A stretch of DNA of 64,000 nucleotides from Neoroseomonas lacus (GCF_014644535.1 NZ_BMKW01000001.1:1-64000); one strand, 5' to 3'; positions 16,851 to 28,482 are shown, numbered from the stretch's first letter. Translations and numbers: made by a program. Notes: generated by a model not told the origin, from the sequence alone.

Positions 16851-18178
16851 GTCTCACGGCCTTCAAAACGCGCACGGTCGGCCGGTGAGAGGCGCACCGT
16901 CAGACGCACGCCCTCATCACCGTCATCGCGGGCGAGCACCTCGCCATGCTGGTACAGCCAGGCGAGCGCCGCCCCGTCACTGCCGGGAACCGTCAATTCG
17001 ATCGTCTCCATGCCGGCGGACAGTCGCGCATCGATGGCGCTGCGCAGTTCCTCCAGCCCCTCCCCCGTCAGGGCGGAGACCGGGATGGCCCCGGGTGCGC
17101 GCCGCGCCACGGCCTCGACCCCGCCCAACAGGTCGGCCTTGTTCAACACCTCGATGATGCGGTCCTGCCAGCCTGGTTCGAGGCTGGCATGCGGGCCCTC
17201 GGACATCTCCTCCATCACGCCAAGCACATCGGCGCGTTGCGCGGCGCTGTCCGGATGCGCGATGTCGCGCACATGCAGGATGATGTCGGCCGCGGCCACC
17301 TCTTCGAGCGTCGCGCGGAAGGCTTCCACCAGCTGGGTCGGCAGGTCGGAGATGAACCCCACCGTATCCGACAGGATCGCGGTGCGCCCGGATGGCAGCC
17401 GAACCGCTCGCATGGTGGGGTCGAGCGTTGCGAACAGCTGGTCCTGCGCATAGACGCCGGCGCCGGTCAGTTCGTTGAACAAGGTGGATTTGCCGGCATT
17501 CGTGTAGCCGACCAGCGCGACCACCGGATACGGCACGCGTTCGCGCGCGCGGCGATGCAGGCCGCGGGTGCGTCGTACCTGGTCGAGCTCCTTGCGCAGC
17601 CGGACCATGCGGTCGCCGATCAATCGGCGATCGATCTCGATTTGCGACTCGCCGGGCCCACCGAGGAAGCCGAAGCCGCCGCGCTGCCGTTCGAGGTGGG
17701 TCCAGGATCGCACCAGCCGCGTGCGCTGATAGTCCAGATGGGCGAGTTCGACCTGCAGCGCGCCTTCCTTGGTGCGCGCGCGCTCGCCGAAAATCTCCAG
17801 GATCAGGCCGGTACGGTCGATGACCTTGCAGTCCCAGGTGCGTTCGAGGTTGCGCTGCTGCACCGGGCTCAGCGCGGCATCGACGACGACGAGACCGACT
17901 TCCTGTTCCTTCAGCGCCCGGCCGACCATCTCGACCTGGCCCTCGCCCATCAGCGTGGCGGGGCGGCGTTCGCGCAGCGGGTGGACGGCGGAATGGACGA
18001 CGGTGACGCCAATCGAGGCGGTGAGGCCGACGGCCTCCGCCAGACGCGCCTCCGCCGCGCGATGGCCGCCCGCGTCGCCAATGGCGACGCGGTTCGGCTT
18101 CTCGAATGGCAGGATGACGGCCGCGCGGGTGGGCTGGCCGCCGGGTTCGTCACTCGGTGCCGGCAGGGGGCACCTCAC
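16847..18178 (-). CDS. hflX: Ribosome-associated GTPase HflX
   Basis: A 443-aa GTPase that binds the 50S subunit and splits or rescues stalled ribosomes. GGPGESQIE (173-181) is the HflX-specific motif just before the G domain. GYTNAGKST (224-232) is the P-loop, DTVGFI the G3 motif and NKAD the G4 motif. The N-terminal HflX domain includes [10 protein letters not shown]. The GTG start lies inside the last 29 bp of hfq in another frame, so the pair is translationally coupled; hfq-hflX adjacency is widely conserved. A C-terminal extension runs to RFEGRET. Confidence 0.93.
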   Translation of the reverse strand: MRCPLPAPSDEPGGQPTRAAVILPFEKPNRVAIGDAGGHRAAEARLAEAVGLTASIGVTVVHSAVHPLRERRPATLMGEGQVEMVGRALKEQEVGLVVVDAALSPVQQRNLERTWDCKVIDRTGLILEIFGERARTKEGALQVELAHLDYQRTRLVRSWTHLERQRGGFGFLGGPGESQIEIDRRLIGDRMVRLRKELDQVRRTRGLHRRARERVPYPVVALVGYTNAGKSTLFNELTGAGVYAQDQLFATLDPTMRAVRLPSGRTAILSDTVGFISDLPTQLVEAFRATLEEVAAADIILHVRDIAHPDSAAQRADVLGVMEEMSEGPHASLEPGWQDRIIEVLNKADLLGGVEAVARRAPGAIPVSALTGEGLEELRSAIDARLSAGMETIELTVPGSDGAALAWLYQHGEVLARDDGDEGVRLTVRLSPADRARFEGRET

Positions 18179-18467
18179 GAGCCAGGGTCATGCGCGTCTC
18201 CGAGGCGGGTGCCGCGGCCTGCGCCCCGGCCTGCGCCGTCGCGTCGAACAACATGATCGGCGCACCTGGCATCACGGTGCTGATCGCGTGCTTGTAGACG
18301 AGCTGGGTATGACCATCCCGGCGCAGCAGCACCGAAAAATTGTCGAACCAAGTGATGATCCCCTGCAGCTTGACGCCGTTCACCAGGAAGATCGTCACGG
18401 GGGTTTTGGATTTGCGAACATGATTCAGGAACACGTCCTGCACGTTCTGGGACTTCTCGGCGGCCAT
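18150..18467 (-). CDS. hfq: RNA chaperone Hfq
   Basis: A 105-aa Sm-fold protein that forms hexamers and pairs small RNAs with mRNAs. [21 protein letters not shown] (about 7-27) contains the Sm1 region and the N-terminal helix with Gln for proximal-face uridine binding. [10 protein letters not shown] is the Sm2 motif. The C-terminal tail after about residue 72 is Ala-rich and disordered ([12 protein letters not shown]), and somewhat longer than in rhizobial Hfq. It lies downstream of the HAD phosphatase by 92 bp, which leaves room for its own promoter. Confidence 0.96.
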   Translation of the reverse strand: MAAEKSQNVQDVFLNHVRKSKTPVTIFLVNGVKLQGIITWFDNFSVLLRRDGHTQLVYKHAISTVMPGAPIMLFDATAQAGAQAAAPASETRMTLAREVPPAGTE

Positions 18468-18559
18468 GGGACCGGTCCTTCTTTTTGCTGGTCACCGACC
18501 AGACAGCGGTCCGGCGAAAACCATTTCCGGCCGCCGGCCCCGCCGTTTTCGCCGCCCCG

Positions 18560-19210
18560 TCAGCCCTTGGCAAGCGAAAGCAGGGCCCCGGCGAGAACAT
18601 CGCCATCGGCGAAGTGCAAGTCCGGGGCGGCTGTGGCAATGCCGCCATCATGCGCCGCATCGCCCAGCAGCACGGCGACGAAGCCCGCACGCCGCGCCGC
18701 CTGCATGTCGAGCGCCGTGTCGCCGACGTACCAGATTGCCGGCGAGGGCTGCACGTGCATGGCGTCCAGCGCCATCAGCATCGGCGCCGGGTCGGGCTTG
18801 TCGGCCGCGGCGTCGCCGGCACCCACCAGCGCGCCGAACCGCCCTGCCCAGCCAAGATGGGCGGCCTCCGCGCGCAGCAGCGGCCCCTGCTTGTTGGACA
18901 CGACGCCCTGCGGCGCCACCCGGCCGGCGGCCGCGATGGCCGCGACAGCCCCGGGCATCGGGGCAACGACACCGAGATGGCAGGCCTTCACCTCGGCGTA
19001 GAAGATGTCCCGCGCGCGTTCCCATTCGTCGCCGAACATCCCGGGGAAGGTATCGCGCAACGACCCGCGCACATTGGCCAGCACCTGCCGGCGGTCCCAC
19101 ACCGGCATGTCGAAGGCCCGGAAGGTGGCGGCAAGCCCCGATTCGATCGCCGCCCAGCCATCGACCAGCGTGTTGTCCCAGTCCCACAGGACCGCAGCGG
19201 GTGGCGTCAT
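18560..19210 (-). CDS. HAD-superfamily hydrolase (phosphoglycolate phosphatase-like)
   Basis: A 216-aa HAD phosphatase. WDWDNTLVDG carries the nucleophile and acid-base Asp pair (motif I), VVSNKQGPLLR is motif II with Lys, DKPDPAPML motif III and YVGDTALDMQAA motif IV. The cap is the helical C1 type found in Gph/PGP phosphatases. The start at 19210 overlaps the stop of the SnoaL-like gene (ATGA); a longer upstream extension is unlike the family. The substrate is not predictable. Confidence 0.85.
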   Translation of the reverse strand: MTPPAAVLWDWDNTLVDGWAAIESGLAATFRAFDMPVWDRRQVLANVRGSLRDTFPGMFGDEWERARDIFYAEVKACHLGVVAPMPGAVAAIAAAGRVAPQGVVSNKQGPLLRAEAAHLGWAGRFGALVGAGDAAADKPDPAPMLMALDAMHVQPSPAIWYVGDTALDMQAARRAGFVAVLLGDAAHDGGIATAAPDLHFADGDVLAGALLSLAKG

Positions 19211-19623
19211 CCCTTGAGTTGTCCGAGCAGGCCGAGCATGTCCCCCATCACCCACAGATGGCGGATGCGTCCGGCTTCCAGCCGGAAAAAACCGACCCCT
19301 TCCCAGGTGAGGTTGCGCCCGGTCGGCGGAAAATCGAGGAACGGCCCAGCTTCATGGCGGCCGGAGAAGCCGACGCGCGCGGCCACCCGGTCATCCTGCG
19401 CGAGCAGGTCACGCACGTCGCAGCGATATTCGGAAAAGGCGAGGCGGACGCTTCGGACATAGGCGGCGAAGGCATCATGGCCGCGCATCACCTGCCCGAA
19501 GGTGCCCTGGAAGGCGACTTCCTCATGCATCAGTGCCGGCAGGCGGCTCAGGTCCCCCTGCTCCCACAACTCCGCATAGAAGGCGCGGATCGCGGCGGCA
19601 TTGGCTTCCTCGGCGGGGCTCAC
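19207..19623 (-). CDS. SnoaL/NTF2-like fold protein
   Basis: A 138-aa protein of the cone-shaped NTF2 fold (SnoaL-like polyketide cyclase, ester cyclase or delta-5-3-ketosteroid isomerase superfamily). AIRAFYAELWEQGDLSRLP, HEEVAFQGTFGQVMRGHDAF and the strand VGFFRLEAGRIRHLWVMGD give the typical pattern. There is no signal peptide. GTG start overlapping the stop of the aminotransferase gene. Such proteins bind small hydrophobic ligands; no specific reaction can be assigned. Confidence 0.75.
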   Translation of the reverse strand: MSPAEEANAAAIRAFYAELWEQGDLSRLPALMHEEVAFQGTFGQVMRGHDAFAAYVRSVRLAFSEYRCDVRDLLAQDDRVAARVGFSGRHEAGPFLDFPPTGRNLTWEGVGFFRLEAGRIRHLWVMGDMLGLLGQLKG

Positions 19624-20492
19624 GCCGCGTTCTTCAATCCGCCCTGCACATGGCGGGCGAAGATGTCGAAGAGCCGGCGCACGACCGGCCCCACCGTGCC
19701 ATCGCCCACTACCTGTCCATCGATTTGCAGGATCGGCTTCACGAAGGAGGTGGCGGAGGTGATGAAGGCCTCCCGCGCGCGACGCATCTCATCGAGGCTG
19801 AACGGCCGGTGGTCGACGCCGATGCCGGCCTCGGCCAGTTCGGCGAGCAACGCGGCGCGCGTGCAGCCCGGCAGGATCGTGTAGTCGAGCGGCGGCGTGC
19901 GGATCAGGCCATGCTCATCGACGATCCAGAAGGAGGTCGCGGCCCCTTCCGTCACCATGCCGGTATCGGGGTTAAACAGCACCGCCTCGATCGCGCCCTG
20001 TTCGCGCGCCGCCTGGCGAGCCAGGCAATTGGGCAGCAGGTTCACGGTCTTGATGTCGCAGCGTGCCCAGCGCAGGTCGGGCTGGGTGATCGCGGCACCG
20101 CCCCAACGGTCGACACTGGCTGGATAGGGCGGGATGCGCTTGACCGTGACGACCAGCGCCGGCGGCACCGGCACCTTCGGGAAGGCATGGTCGCGCCGCG
20201 ACACGCCGCGCGTCACCTGCATGTAGATCAGCCCCTCGGTTACCCGGTTGCGTCGGGCAACCTCGCGCAGCACCAACCGCAGCGCGTCGCGCGTCATCGG
20301 CATGGGCAGGCGAATTTCGCGCAGCGAGCGTTCCAGCCGGTCGAGATGGCGGTCCTCATCGACCGTGCGCCCGCGATAAAGGTGGACGACTTCGTAGATG
20401 CCATCGCCGAACTGGTAGCCGCGGTCTTCGATGTTCACGCTGGCGTCGGGCTGCGGCAGGTAGCGCCCGTTGACGTATGCAATGCGGGACAT
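19620..20492 (-). CDS. D-amino-acid aminotransferase, class IV PLP enzyme
   Basis: A 290-aa fold-type IV PLP enzyme. YVNGRYLPQPDASVNIEDRG and FGDGIYEVVHLYRG open the domain as in D-alanine aminotransferase. KTVNLLPNCLARQAA holds the PLP-lysine (Lys in DIKTVNLLPN). VTEGAATSFWIVDEHG and LPGCTRAALL are the class IV signature region. It would interconvert D-alanine/D-glutamate and 2-oxo acids for the cell wall. The start at 20492 was taken because MSRIAYVNGR matches family N-termini. It is 10 bp downstream of ntrX, in the same transcription unit. Confidence 0.87.
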   Translation of the reverse strand: MSRIAYVNGRYLPQPDASVNIEDRGYQFGDGIYEVVHLYRGRTVDEDRHLDRLERSLREIRLPMPMTRDALRLVLREVARRNRVTEGLIYMQVTRGVSRRDHAFPKVPVPPALVVTVKRIPPYPASVDRWGGAAITQPDLRWARCDIKTVNLLPNCLARQAAREQGAIEAVLFNPDTGMVTEGAATSFWIVDEHGLIRTPPLDYTILPGCTRAALLAELAEAGIGVDHRPFSLDEMRRAREAFITSATSFVKPILQIDGQVVGDGTVGPVVRRLFDIFARHVQGGLKNAA

Positions 20493-20502
20493 GGGTAGGC
20501 CT

Positions 20503-21921
20503 TCAGGCGTTGCCAACGGGGGCGGGCGGGCTGGCGCGGTCCTCGGCCTGGACGCCGAGGAATTTCAGTTTCCGGTGCAGCGCGCTGCGCTCCATGCCGA
20601 CGAAATTCGCGGTGCGGCTGATATTGCCGCCGAAGCGCAGCAGCTGCGCCTCGAGATACTGGCGCTCGAACAATTCTCGCGCCTCGCGCAGCGGCAGGGT
20701 CATGATCTCCGATGAGCGGTCGAGCTTCAGCACGGCCGGCGCGGCCGCGCCCACCTGCGGCGGCAACATGTCGGGGCGGATCCCTTCCTTCGCATCGCCC
20801 GGCGCCATGATCAGCAGCCAGTCGATCAGGTTGCGCAGCTCACGCACATTGCCCGGCCAGTCATAGGCCTGCATCGCGGCGAGCGCGTCCTCGGACAGCT
20901 CCCGCGACGCCATGCCGGTGGTTTCGGCCGAACGGCCCATGAAATGACGCGCCAACACCGGCACGTCCTCCCGCCGCTCGCGCAGGGCTGGCACACGCAA
21001 AGGCACCACGGCGAGGCGATAGAACAGGTCCTCGCGGAACCGCCCGGCGGCGATCTCGGACGCCAGGTCCCGATTGGTCGTGGACAGCACGCGCACATCC
21101 ACCTTCACGCGGGTGCCGCCGCCGATGCGTTCGAACCCCTGCTCCTGCAGGGCCCGGACGATCTTGCCTTGGGTCTCGAGCGGCATGTCCGCCACTTCGT
21201 CGAGCAGCAGCGTGCCGCCATGGGCACGTTCCAGTACGCCGGCGCGACGCGGCTGCGTCGCCGGGTCGGCGCCGGACTCGACGCCGAACAATTCCTCCTC
21301 GAAACGCGCCGGGTTCAGCGTGGCACAGTTCAGCATCAGGAACGGACCATCGGCGCGGCGCGAGCGCGCATGGATCATGCGGGCGGCGACTTCCTTGCCC
21401 GCGCCGGCCGGGCCGGTGATCAGCACCCGCGATCCGGTGGGCGCGACCTTCTCGATCGCCCCGCGCAGCTGGGCGAGTGGCCCCGAACCGCCGACGAGCT
21501 CGGTCTCCGGCCCGGCGCGCAGGCGCAATTCGCTGTTCTCGCGCCGCAGCTTAGCGGCTTCGAGCGCGCGCGAGACGATCAGCAGCAGGCGGTCGGACTT
21601 GAACGGTTTCTCGATGAAATCGTAGGCGCCCTGCTGGATCGCCTGTACGGCGGTCTCGATCGTGCCGTGGCCGGAGATCATGACCACCGGAACCTGCGGT
21701 TCCTCGACATGCAGGGCCTCGAGGATGCCAAGTCCGTCGAGGCGCGAATTCTGCAGCCAGATATCGAGCACGACGAGCGACGGCCGCCGCTGCCGGAAGG
21801 CAGCGATCGCCGTGTCGGAATTGTGCGCCTGCCGCGTCTCATAGCCTTCATCCGACAGGATCCCCTCGATCAGGGTCCGGATGTCCGGCTCATCGTCGAC
21901 GATCAGGATCTCATGCGCCAT
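20503..21921 (-). CDS. ntrX: Nitrogen-type response regulator NtrX
   Basis: A 472-aa response regulator partner of NtrY. The receiver domain has D10-D11 and phospho-acceptor Asp53 (VVLDIWLQ) and ends with EKPFK. The AAA domain has Walker A GPAGAGKE (170-177) and Walker B LLLDEVADM. The sigma54-contact GAFTGA loop is missing: the equivalent segment reads VESGADPATQPRRAG. A Fis-type helix-turn-helix closes the protein (ISRTANFVGMERSALHRKLK). Loss of GAFTGA is known in alphaproteobacterial NtrX, which is thought to act with sigma70. The start overlaps the ntrY end by 11 bp. Confidence 0.93.
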   Translation of the reverse strand: MAHEILIVDDEPDIRTLIEGILSDEGYETRQAHNSDTAIAAFRQRRPSLVVLDIWLQNSRLDGLGILEALHVEEPQVPVVMISGHGTIETAVQAIQQGAYDFIEKPFKSDRLLLIVSRALEAAKLRRENSELRLRAGPETELVGGSGPLAQLRGAIEKVAPTGSRVLITGPAGAGKEVAARMIHARSRRADGPFLMLNCATLNPARFEEELFGVESGADPATQPRRAGVLERAHGGTLLLDEVADMPLETQGKIVRALQEQGFERIGGGTRVKVDVRVLSTTNRDLASEIAAGRFREDLFYRLAVVPLRVPALRERREDVPVLARHFMGRSAETTGMASRELSEDALAAMQAYDWPGNVRELRNLIDWLLIMAPGDAKEGIRPDMLPPQVGAAAPAVLKLDRSSEIMTLPLREARELFERQYLEAQLLRFGGNISRTANFVGMERSALHRKLKFLGVQAEDRASPPAPVGNA

Positions 21922-24262
21922 GCGCAACCTTCGCTCCCTCGGCGGCCCGGGTCGAATCACGCCCCGAGTCCGGACCCTCGGCCGCGGTCCTGATGGGGAA
22001 AATCAGGGCCACTCGCGCGCCGGGGCCGTCTTCGCGATCTTCCAAGGCCAGCCTGCCCCCGTGGTCCTCCATGATCTTCTTCACGATGGCAAGGCCAAGC
22101 CCGGTTCCCTTGGTCTTGTGCGTGACATAGGGCTCGGTCAGGCGGTCGCGATCCTCTTCCTTGGGCAGCCCGACTCCGTCATCCTCGACGACGAAGCGAA
22201 CCTCGCCCGGCGCCGATTCGACGCGGGCGGCGATACGGCCCGCCCCCTCCTCCGCCCGCATCGCCACCGCATCGGCGGCGTTCTGCAGCAGGTTGGTCAG
22301 CGCCTGGCTGATCTGCCGGCGGTCGCAGGCCATCACCGGCGAGGACTCGGCATAGGTAGTCTCGTAGGCGATCTCGGGATGCGCGTCGCGCTGCAGCACC
22401 AGCGCCTCGCGCAGCAACTGGTTGGCATCCTCCGGCTTGATCACTGGCTGCGGCATGCGCGCGAAGGCTGAGAATTCATCGACCATTCGCCCGATGTCGC
22501 CGACCTGGCGGACAATCGTGTCGGTGCATTGGCGGAAGGTGTCGGGGTCGTCGGTGATCTGCTTGAGGTAGCGACGCTTCAGTCGTTCCGCGCTCAGCTG
22601 GATCGGCGTCAGCGGGTTCTTGATCTCATGCGCGATGCGCCGGGCAACATCGGCCCAGGCCGCCTTCCGCTGGGCCGAGACGAGCTCCGTCACGTCGTCG
22701 AAGGTCAGCACGAAGCCGTCGACGCGCCCGCCCTGCATCTCGGCGCCGAGACGGACGATCAGTGTGCGCCGGGCCGAGGGCGGGCCGGAGCGGATCTCGG
22801 CCGTCTGCGCGCGTTCGGGCTGGGCGCGCACGGCCGCGATCAGCGCGGCGAATTCCGGTGCCACCCCCGCCAGCGGCAACCCGATCGCGGCATCGAGATC
22901 GACCCCGAGCAGCGCCGAGGAGGATCGGTTCGGCAGGTTCACCCGCCCCTCGGCATCGAGGCCGATCACCCCGGCCGAAACACCGGAGAGCACCGTCTCG
23001 GTAAAGCGGCGGCGCTCATCGATCTGGCGATAGGCTTCCATCAGTTCGCCGCGCTGGGCACCGAGCTGGCTGGTCATGCGGTTGAAGGCGCGCGACAGCG
23101 AGGCGACCTCGTCATCCGCATTGCCTTCCTGCACGCGGGTGGACAGGTCTCCGGCGCGCACGCGTTCGGCTGCGGTGATCAGGCGGGAGATCGGCCCGGC
23201 GATGCGGTTCGCGATCAACAGGCCCAGCAGAACGGCGGCCAACAGCACCAACAGGGTCGCGATGCCAAAGATCAGCGCGAAGGTGATCTGCAGGTCACCT
23301 TGGTTGCGGTCCAGCCGATCATACTCCTGGAAGGCCAGTTCCGTGGTGCGCATGTGTTCCAGCACGCCAGGATCGACCGGGCGGCTGATCATCAGCATCA
23401 GCCCGGGTGGCACGTTCGGCACCGGCGGGAAGTTGAGCGCGACCAGAGCGCGCACACGTCCCTCCCCACCCTCGCCGGGGAACACCACCACTTCGCCGTT
23501 CCGGGCCTGCTCGATCGCCCAGGAGGGCGGCGCATCCACCACCGATCCGGTGGTCAGCCCCGCCGAGGCGATCACCTGTCCGAGAGTCGGTTCGACCACC
23601 AGCGATTCGGTCAGCCCGCGGATCGCCGTATGGGTGGCCAGCAGCCGCGCGAAGGCGAGCCCGTTGTCGGGTAGCAGCTGCGGCCCGGCGCGGTTGAGGT
23701 CATTGGCGATGGCCAGGATGTCGGCGCGGATGGTATTGCGGTGCTCCTCGAGATAGGCCCGCGAGGCGACCAGCGAGGCCTCGAGCGTGTTGCGCACCCG
23801 GTCACTGAACCAGGACTGGATGCCGAGGTTAAAGAACACCGCCGAGAAGCCGGCCACGAAGATAGCCGGCACCACCGCGACGACGCCGAAGAGAAGCACC
23901 AGACGCACATGGAGCCGCGCCCCGGCCGAGCCGCGCCGCCGCTCCACCCACATCCCGACCACCCGCGCCGCCAGCGAGGCCGCGAGCAGCAGCAGGATGG
24001 ACAGGTTGGCTAGGATGATGCCGACCACCTCGCCCGGCCCCGTCGGCCCCAGCGGCGTCCCACCGGACAGCAGCATGAAGGTGGCCAACCCCAACACCAG
24101 GGCGACGATCGCCAGGCCGATGGTGATGCCGCCACCCTGCAGCAACTGCGCTGCGCGCCCGGCCCAGGAGCGGTGCGGGGTTTCGGGGGGCGGCTCGCCA
24201 CCGGCGGGCAGCGCCCGCGCGGCCGGTCGCGCGCCGGCGCGACGCCGGAACAGGCCCATCAT
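21911..24262 (-). CDS. ntrY: Membrane sensor histidine kinase NtrY
   Basis: A 783-aa kinase. Three or four N-terminal membrane segments lie in the first 310 residues, with a periplasmic sensor stretch after the third. LLGLLIANRIAGPISRLITAAERVRAGDLSTRV leads from membrane helix into HAMP. A PAS domain follows (TVLSGVSAGVIGLDAEG). RIAHEIKNPLTPIQLSAERL contains the phospho-His of HisKA. VVEDDGVGLP and THKTKGTGLGLAIV are the N/G boxes of the ATPase domain. It probably senses redox or nitrogen state and controls NtrX. Confidence 0.94.
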   Translation of the reverse strand: MMGLFRRRAGARPAARALPAGGEPPPETPHRSWAGRAAQLLQGGGITIGLAIVALVLGLATFMLLSGGTPLGPTGPGEVVGIILANLSILLLLAASLAARVVGMWVERRRGSAGARLHVRLVLLFGVVAVVPAIFVAGFSAVFFNLGIQSWFSDRVRNTLEASLVASRAYLEEHRNTIRADILAIANDLNRAGPQLLPDNGLAFARLLATHTAIRGLTESLVVEPTLGQVIASAGLTTGSVVDAPPSWAIEQARNGEVVVFPGEGGEGRVRALVALNFPPVPNVPPGLMLMISRPVDPGVLEHMRTTELAFQEYDRLDRNQGDLQITFALIFGIATLLVLLAAVLLGLLIANRIAGPISRLITAAERVRAGDLSTRVQEGNADDEVASLSRAFNRMTSQLGAQRGELMEAYRQIDERRRFTETVLSGVSAGVIGLDAEGRVNLPNRSSSALLGVDLDAAIGLPLAGVAPEFAALIAAVRAQPERAQTAEIRSGPPSARRTLIVRLGAEMQGGRVDGFVLTFDDVTELVSAQRKAAWADVARRIAHEIKNPLTPIQLSAERLKRRYLKQITDDPDTFRQCTDTIVRQVGDIGRMVDEFSAFARMPQPVIKPEDANQLLREALVLQRDAHPEIAYETTYAESSPVMACDRRQISQALTNLLQNAADAVAMRAEEGAGRIAARVESAPGEVRFVVEDDGVGLPKEEDRDRLTEPYVTHKTKGTGLGLAIVKKIMEDHGGRLALEDREDGPGARVALIFPIRTAAEGPDSGRDSTRAAEGAKVAHGA

Positions 24263-24280
24263 GTCAGGGCCCGTACATCG

Positions 24281-25719
<1,439 letters not shown>

Positions 25720-25723
<4 letters not shown>

Positions 25724-26856
25724 TGAGCAGTTCCGAGGCTTCCCGGCGGGGGCGCAGGCATGGAAAGACGGAACACGGTGCGTCCGGGACGGCTGTCGCA
25801 TTCGATCAGCCCGCCCTGGTCCGCCACAAGTTTCGCCGCGAGCGCGAGGCCGAGCCCTTGTCCCCCCCGCTTCGTGGAGACGAAGGGTTCAAAAAGCGTG
25901 CCGCGCACTTCTTCCGCGATTCCGGGGCCATTGTCGCGGACGCTCACCTGCAATGGCAGGTGCACTCGGTCGGTAGAGCCCGGCACGGCAATGCGCACGC
26001 CATGGTGGTAGGCGGTGGAGAGCGAAATCTCACCATGGACCGGATCGACCGCTTCTGCCGCATTCTTAACCAGATTGAGCAGAATCTGAACAAGGAGATC
26101 GCGATTGCCCCAGACCGGCGGCAGCGAGGGATCGTAATCCTCCACCACCCGGATGTGGGAGGCGAAGCCCGTCACCGCGATCCGCCGCACATGGTCCAGC
26201 ACGCGATGGATATTCACCGCGGCGAGTTCCGTCGGGCGGTCGGAGAACATGTCGAAGCGGTCGACCAGCCCGCGAATCCGGTCGGCCTCGTCCTGAATGA
26301 GCTGGCACAGCTCCCGGTCGCCCTCCCCGGCATTCTGTTCGAGCAGCTGAGCCGCACCACGGATGCCCGAGAGCGGGTTCTTCACCTCATGCGCCAGCAT
26401 CGCCGCCATCGCCGAGGCGCCGCGCGCCGCACCGCGGAAATTGAGCTGCCGGTCCAGCATCTGCGCCGTCGAGCCATCCTCGAGCGTCAACACCACGCCG
26501 CCGGGCAGTTCCGGCAGCGGCGCGGCATGCACGGTCACGCCGCGGCGCGCCATGCGCGGGCTTTCCAGCAGCAGGTCGTGGTCGGAGATGCGCGCATCCG
26601 AATGTCGCACCTGGGCGATCAGCGCGAAGATGCGCCCATCCTCCGGCAACAGGTCCGACAGCCGCATCTGCTCCAGCGACGCGGTTGAGGTCTGGAAGAA
26701 CTGCTCCGCCGCCGCATTCGCACTGACAAAGCGGTTCTCGGCATCGAGCACCACCACGGGCATCGGCAAGGCGCTGAGGATGGCCGCGGATTCAGGCATG
26801 GCGCGCCCCTTCCAGCCGATCGGGCGCACGGCGCGGCGCAGCAACCCGGCCTTCAT
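25720..26856 (-). CDS. ntrB: Nitrogen regulation sensor kinase NtrB
   Basis: A 378-aa cytosolic histidine kinase that phosphorylates and dephosphorylates NtrC, normally under PII control. An N-terminal PAS domain ([22 protein letters not shown]) precedes HisKA with [22 protein letters not shown] and the ATPase domain with VRDNGPGI and [13 protein letters not shown]. The start at 26856 gives an ATGA overlap with the dusB stop; an internal ATG (MPESAAIL) would give a more standard N-terminus 19 residues later. The longer open frame upstream lies within dusB and is discounted. Confidence 0.94.
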
Positions 26857-27914
26857 GCTGCCATCTGCTCCTCGCCTGCCTCGCGGAAAGCGTCGCGCAC
26901 AGCCTCCACGCCCCGCTCGATCAACGGGTCGTAGAAGGCATGGACGAGATCCGTGACGGCCTCGGCGGTCTCGCAGCGGTTCACCTCGACGCGGAATTCG
27001 GCCGAGCCGGGCAGGCCCTTGGAATACCAGGCGACATGCTTGCGCGCGAGGCGCACGCCCGGATGGCGGCCGTGATGCTCCAGCATGTCCTCGTAATGGG
27101 CGAGCAGGATGCGCTTCTGTTCCTCGATGCCGGGCTCGGCGGCGTCCTCGCCGCGCAGGCGGGCGGCGACCACGGCGGGGAACCACGGGCGGCCATAGCA
27201 GCCGCGCCCGATCATCACGCCATCGGCGCCGGAGCGGCGCAGCGCCTCCTCGGCATCATCGACGGTCAGGATGTCGCCATTGGCGATGACCGGGATCGAG
27301 ACGGCGTCCTTCACCTCGCGGATGAAGTCCCAATCCGCCGTGCCGGTGTAGAACATCTGCCGGGTGCGACCATGCACCGTGACCATGCGGATGCCGGATT
27401 CCTCGGCGATCCGCGCGAGCCGCGGCGCGTTCAGGCTGTTGTGGTCCCAGCCCATGCGCATCTTGAGCGTGACGGGCACGCTCACCGCCCGGACCGTCGC
27501 TTCCAGGATGCGCGCGGCGGCGACCTCGTCACGCATCAGCGCCGAACCGGCCGCCTGCCCGACCGCGACCTTCTTCACCGGGCAACCGAAATTGATGTCG
27601 ACCACCGCCGCGCCGCGATCGACGACCAGGCGCGCCGCCTCGGCCATCGCCTCGGGATCGCAGCCGGCGAGTTGCACCGAGGCCGGACCGCCGAAACCAT
27701 CGACCTCAGCCATCTTCAAGGTCTGCCGGTTGGTCCGGATCATCGCTTGTGAAGCGATCATCTCGCTGACCACCATCGGCGCGCCGAGCGCCCGGGCCAG
27801 CCGGCGATATGGCAGATCGGTCACCCCGGACATCGGGGCCAGGATCACCGGCGTGTCGATATCGACGCCGCCGAGATGTATCGGCGCCAGGCTGTTCGCG
27901 CGAGGGTTGCTCAT
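26853..27914 (-). CDS. dusB: tRNA dihydrouridine synthase DusB (NifR3)
   Basis: A 353-aa FMN enzyme that reduces uridines in the tRNA D-loop. [16 protein letters not shown] is the N-terminal motif, [16 protein letters not shown] and [11 protein letters not shown] (with the catalytic Cys) follow, then KMRMGWD, TVHGRTR and IANGDI, which bind phosphate and flavin. [14 protein letters not shown] is the C-terminal FMN-phosphate loop. It heads the leftward ntr unit, an arrangement first described as nifR3-ntrBC. The gap of about 140 bp to the divergent DoxX gene probably holds the operon promoter. Confidence 0.95.
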   Translation of the reverse strand: MSNPRANSLAPIHLGGVDIDTPVILAPMSGVTDLPYRRLARALGAPMVVSEMIASQAMIRTNRQTLKMAEVDGFGGPASVQLAGCDPEAMAEAARLVVDRGAAVVDINFGCPVKKVAVGQAAGSALMRDEVAAARILEATVRAVSVPVTLKMRMGWDHNSLNAPRLARIAEESGIRMVTVHGRTRQMFYTGTADWDFIREVKDAVSIPVIANGDILTVDDAEEALRRSGADGVMIGRGCYGRPWFPAVVAARLRGEDAAEPGIEEQKRILLAHYEDMLEHHGRHPGVRLARKHVAWYSKGLPGSAEFRVEVNRCETAEAVTDLVHAFYDPLIERGVEAVRDAFREAGEEQMAA

Positions 27915-28056
27915 GATTTGGGCAGACTAGGCGCTGCTCGCCTTTTCGGCAACAGCATCCACGGACTCTGCCATGCAACCGCGCACCAATCCGTGAATTG
28001 TCATTAAGTGGCAATTTCGGCACGCCGCGGGCCCGAAGCAGTACCGGACACAATTG

Positions 28057-28446
28057 ATGACCTTTCTCGACCGTTGGGCGCCCTACGCGCTCGGCCTGCT
28101 GCGCGTCGTCGCGGCACTGATCTTCTTCGAACACGGCACGCAGAAGCTGTTTGGCGTCCCGGCCCGCGCCGACGGTGGAGCCGCGCCCGAATTGCTCTCC
28201 ATGTACGGCGTCGCCGGCCTGCTGGAACTGGTGGGCGGCGCCTTGCTGCTCGTTGGGTTCCAGGTCCGGCCGGTCGCCCTTGTGCTCTCTGGCATGATGG
28301 CCTCCGCCTACTGGATCGCCCATGCGCCGCGCAGCATGTTCCCGGTGGCCAACGGGGGCGATGCGGCCATCCTCTACTGCTTCATTTTCCTCAATTTTGT
28401 CTTCGCCGGCGGCGGAGCCTTCGCCTTGGACAACCGCCGGAAGTAG
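28057..28446 (+). CDS. DoxX family membrane protein
   Basis: A 129-aa four-helix membrane protein. YALGLLRVVAALIFFEHGTQKLFG is the typical first helix and the H-G-x2-K loop of DoxX proteins; GLLELVGGALLLVGFQVRP and the C-terminal AILYCFIFLNFVFAGGGAFALD are later membrane segments. Family members are linked to redox balance or to thiosulfate-quinone reduction, with no reaction assigned for this one. A TTG at 28054 immediately precedes the ATG. Three bases past the stop begins the frame leading into ispDF. Confidence 0.85.
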   Translation: MTFLDRWAPYALGLLRVVAALIFFEHGTQKLFGVPARADGGAAPELLSMYGVAGLLELVGGALLLVGFQVRPVALVLSGMMASAYWIAHAPRSMFPVANGGDAAILYCFIFLNFVFAGGGAFALDNRRK

Positions 28447-28482
28447 TCTATGCGCCGCCCCCTTCCGGGGCCGGAGCCACGA

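Noticed and set aside
15546..17453. Rightward 635-codon open frame opposite greB, inositol phosphatase and hflX
   Set aside because: Shadow of three overlapping, motif-rich leftward genes.
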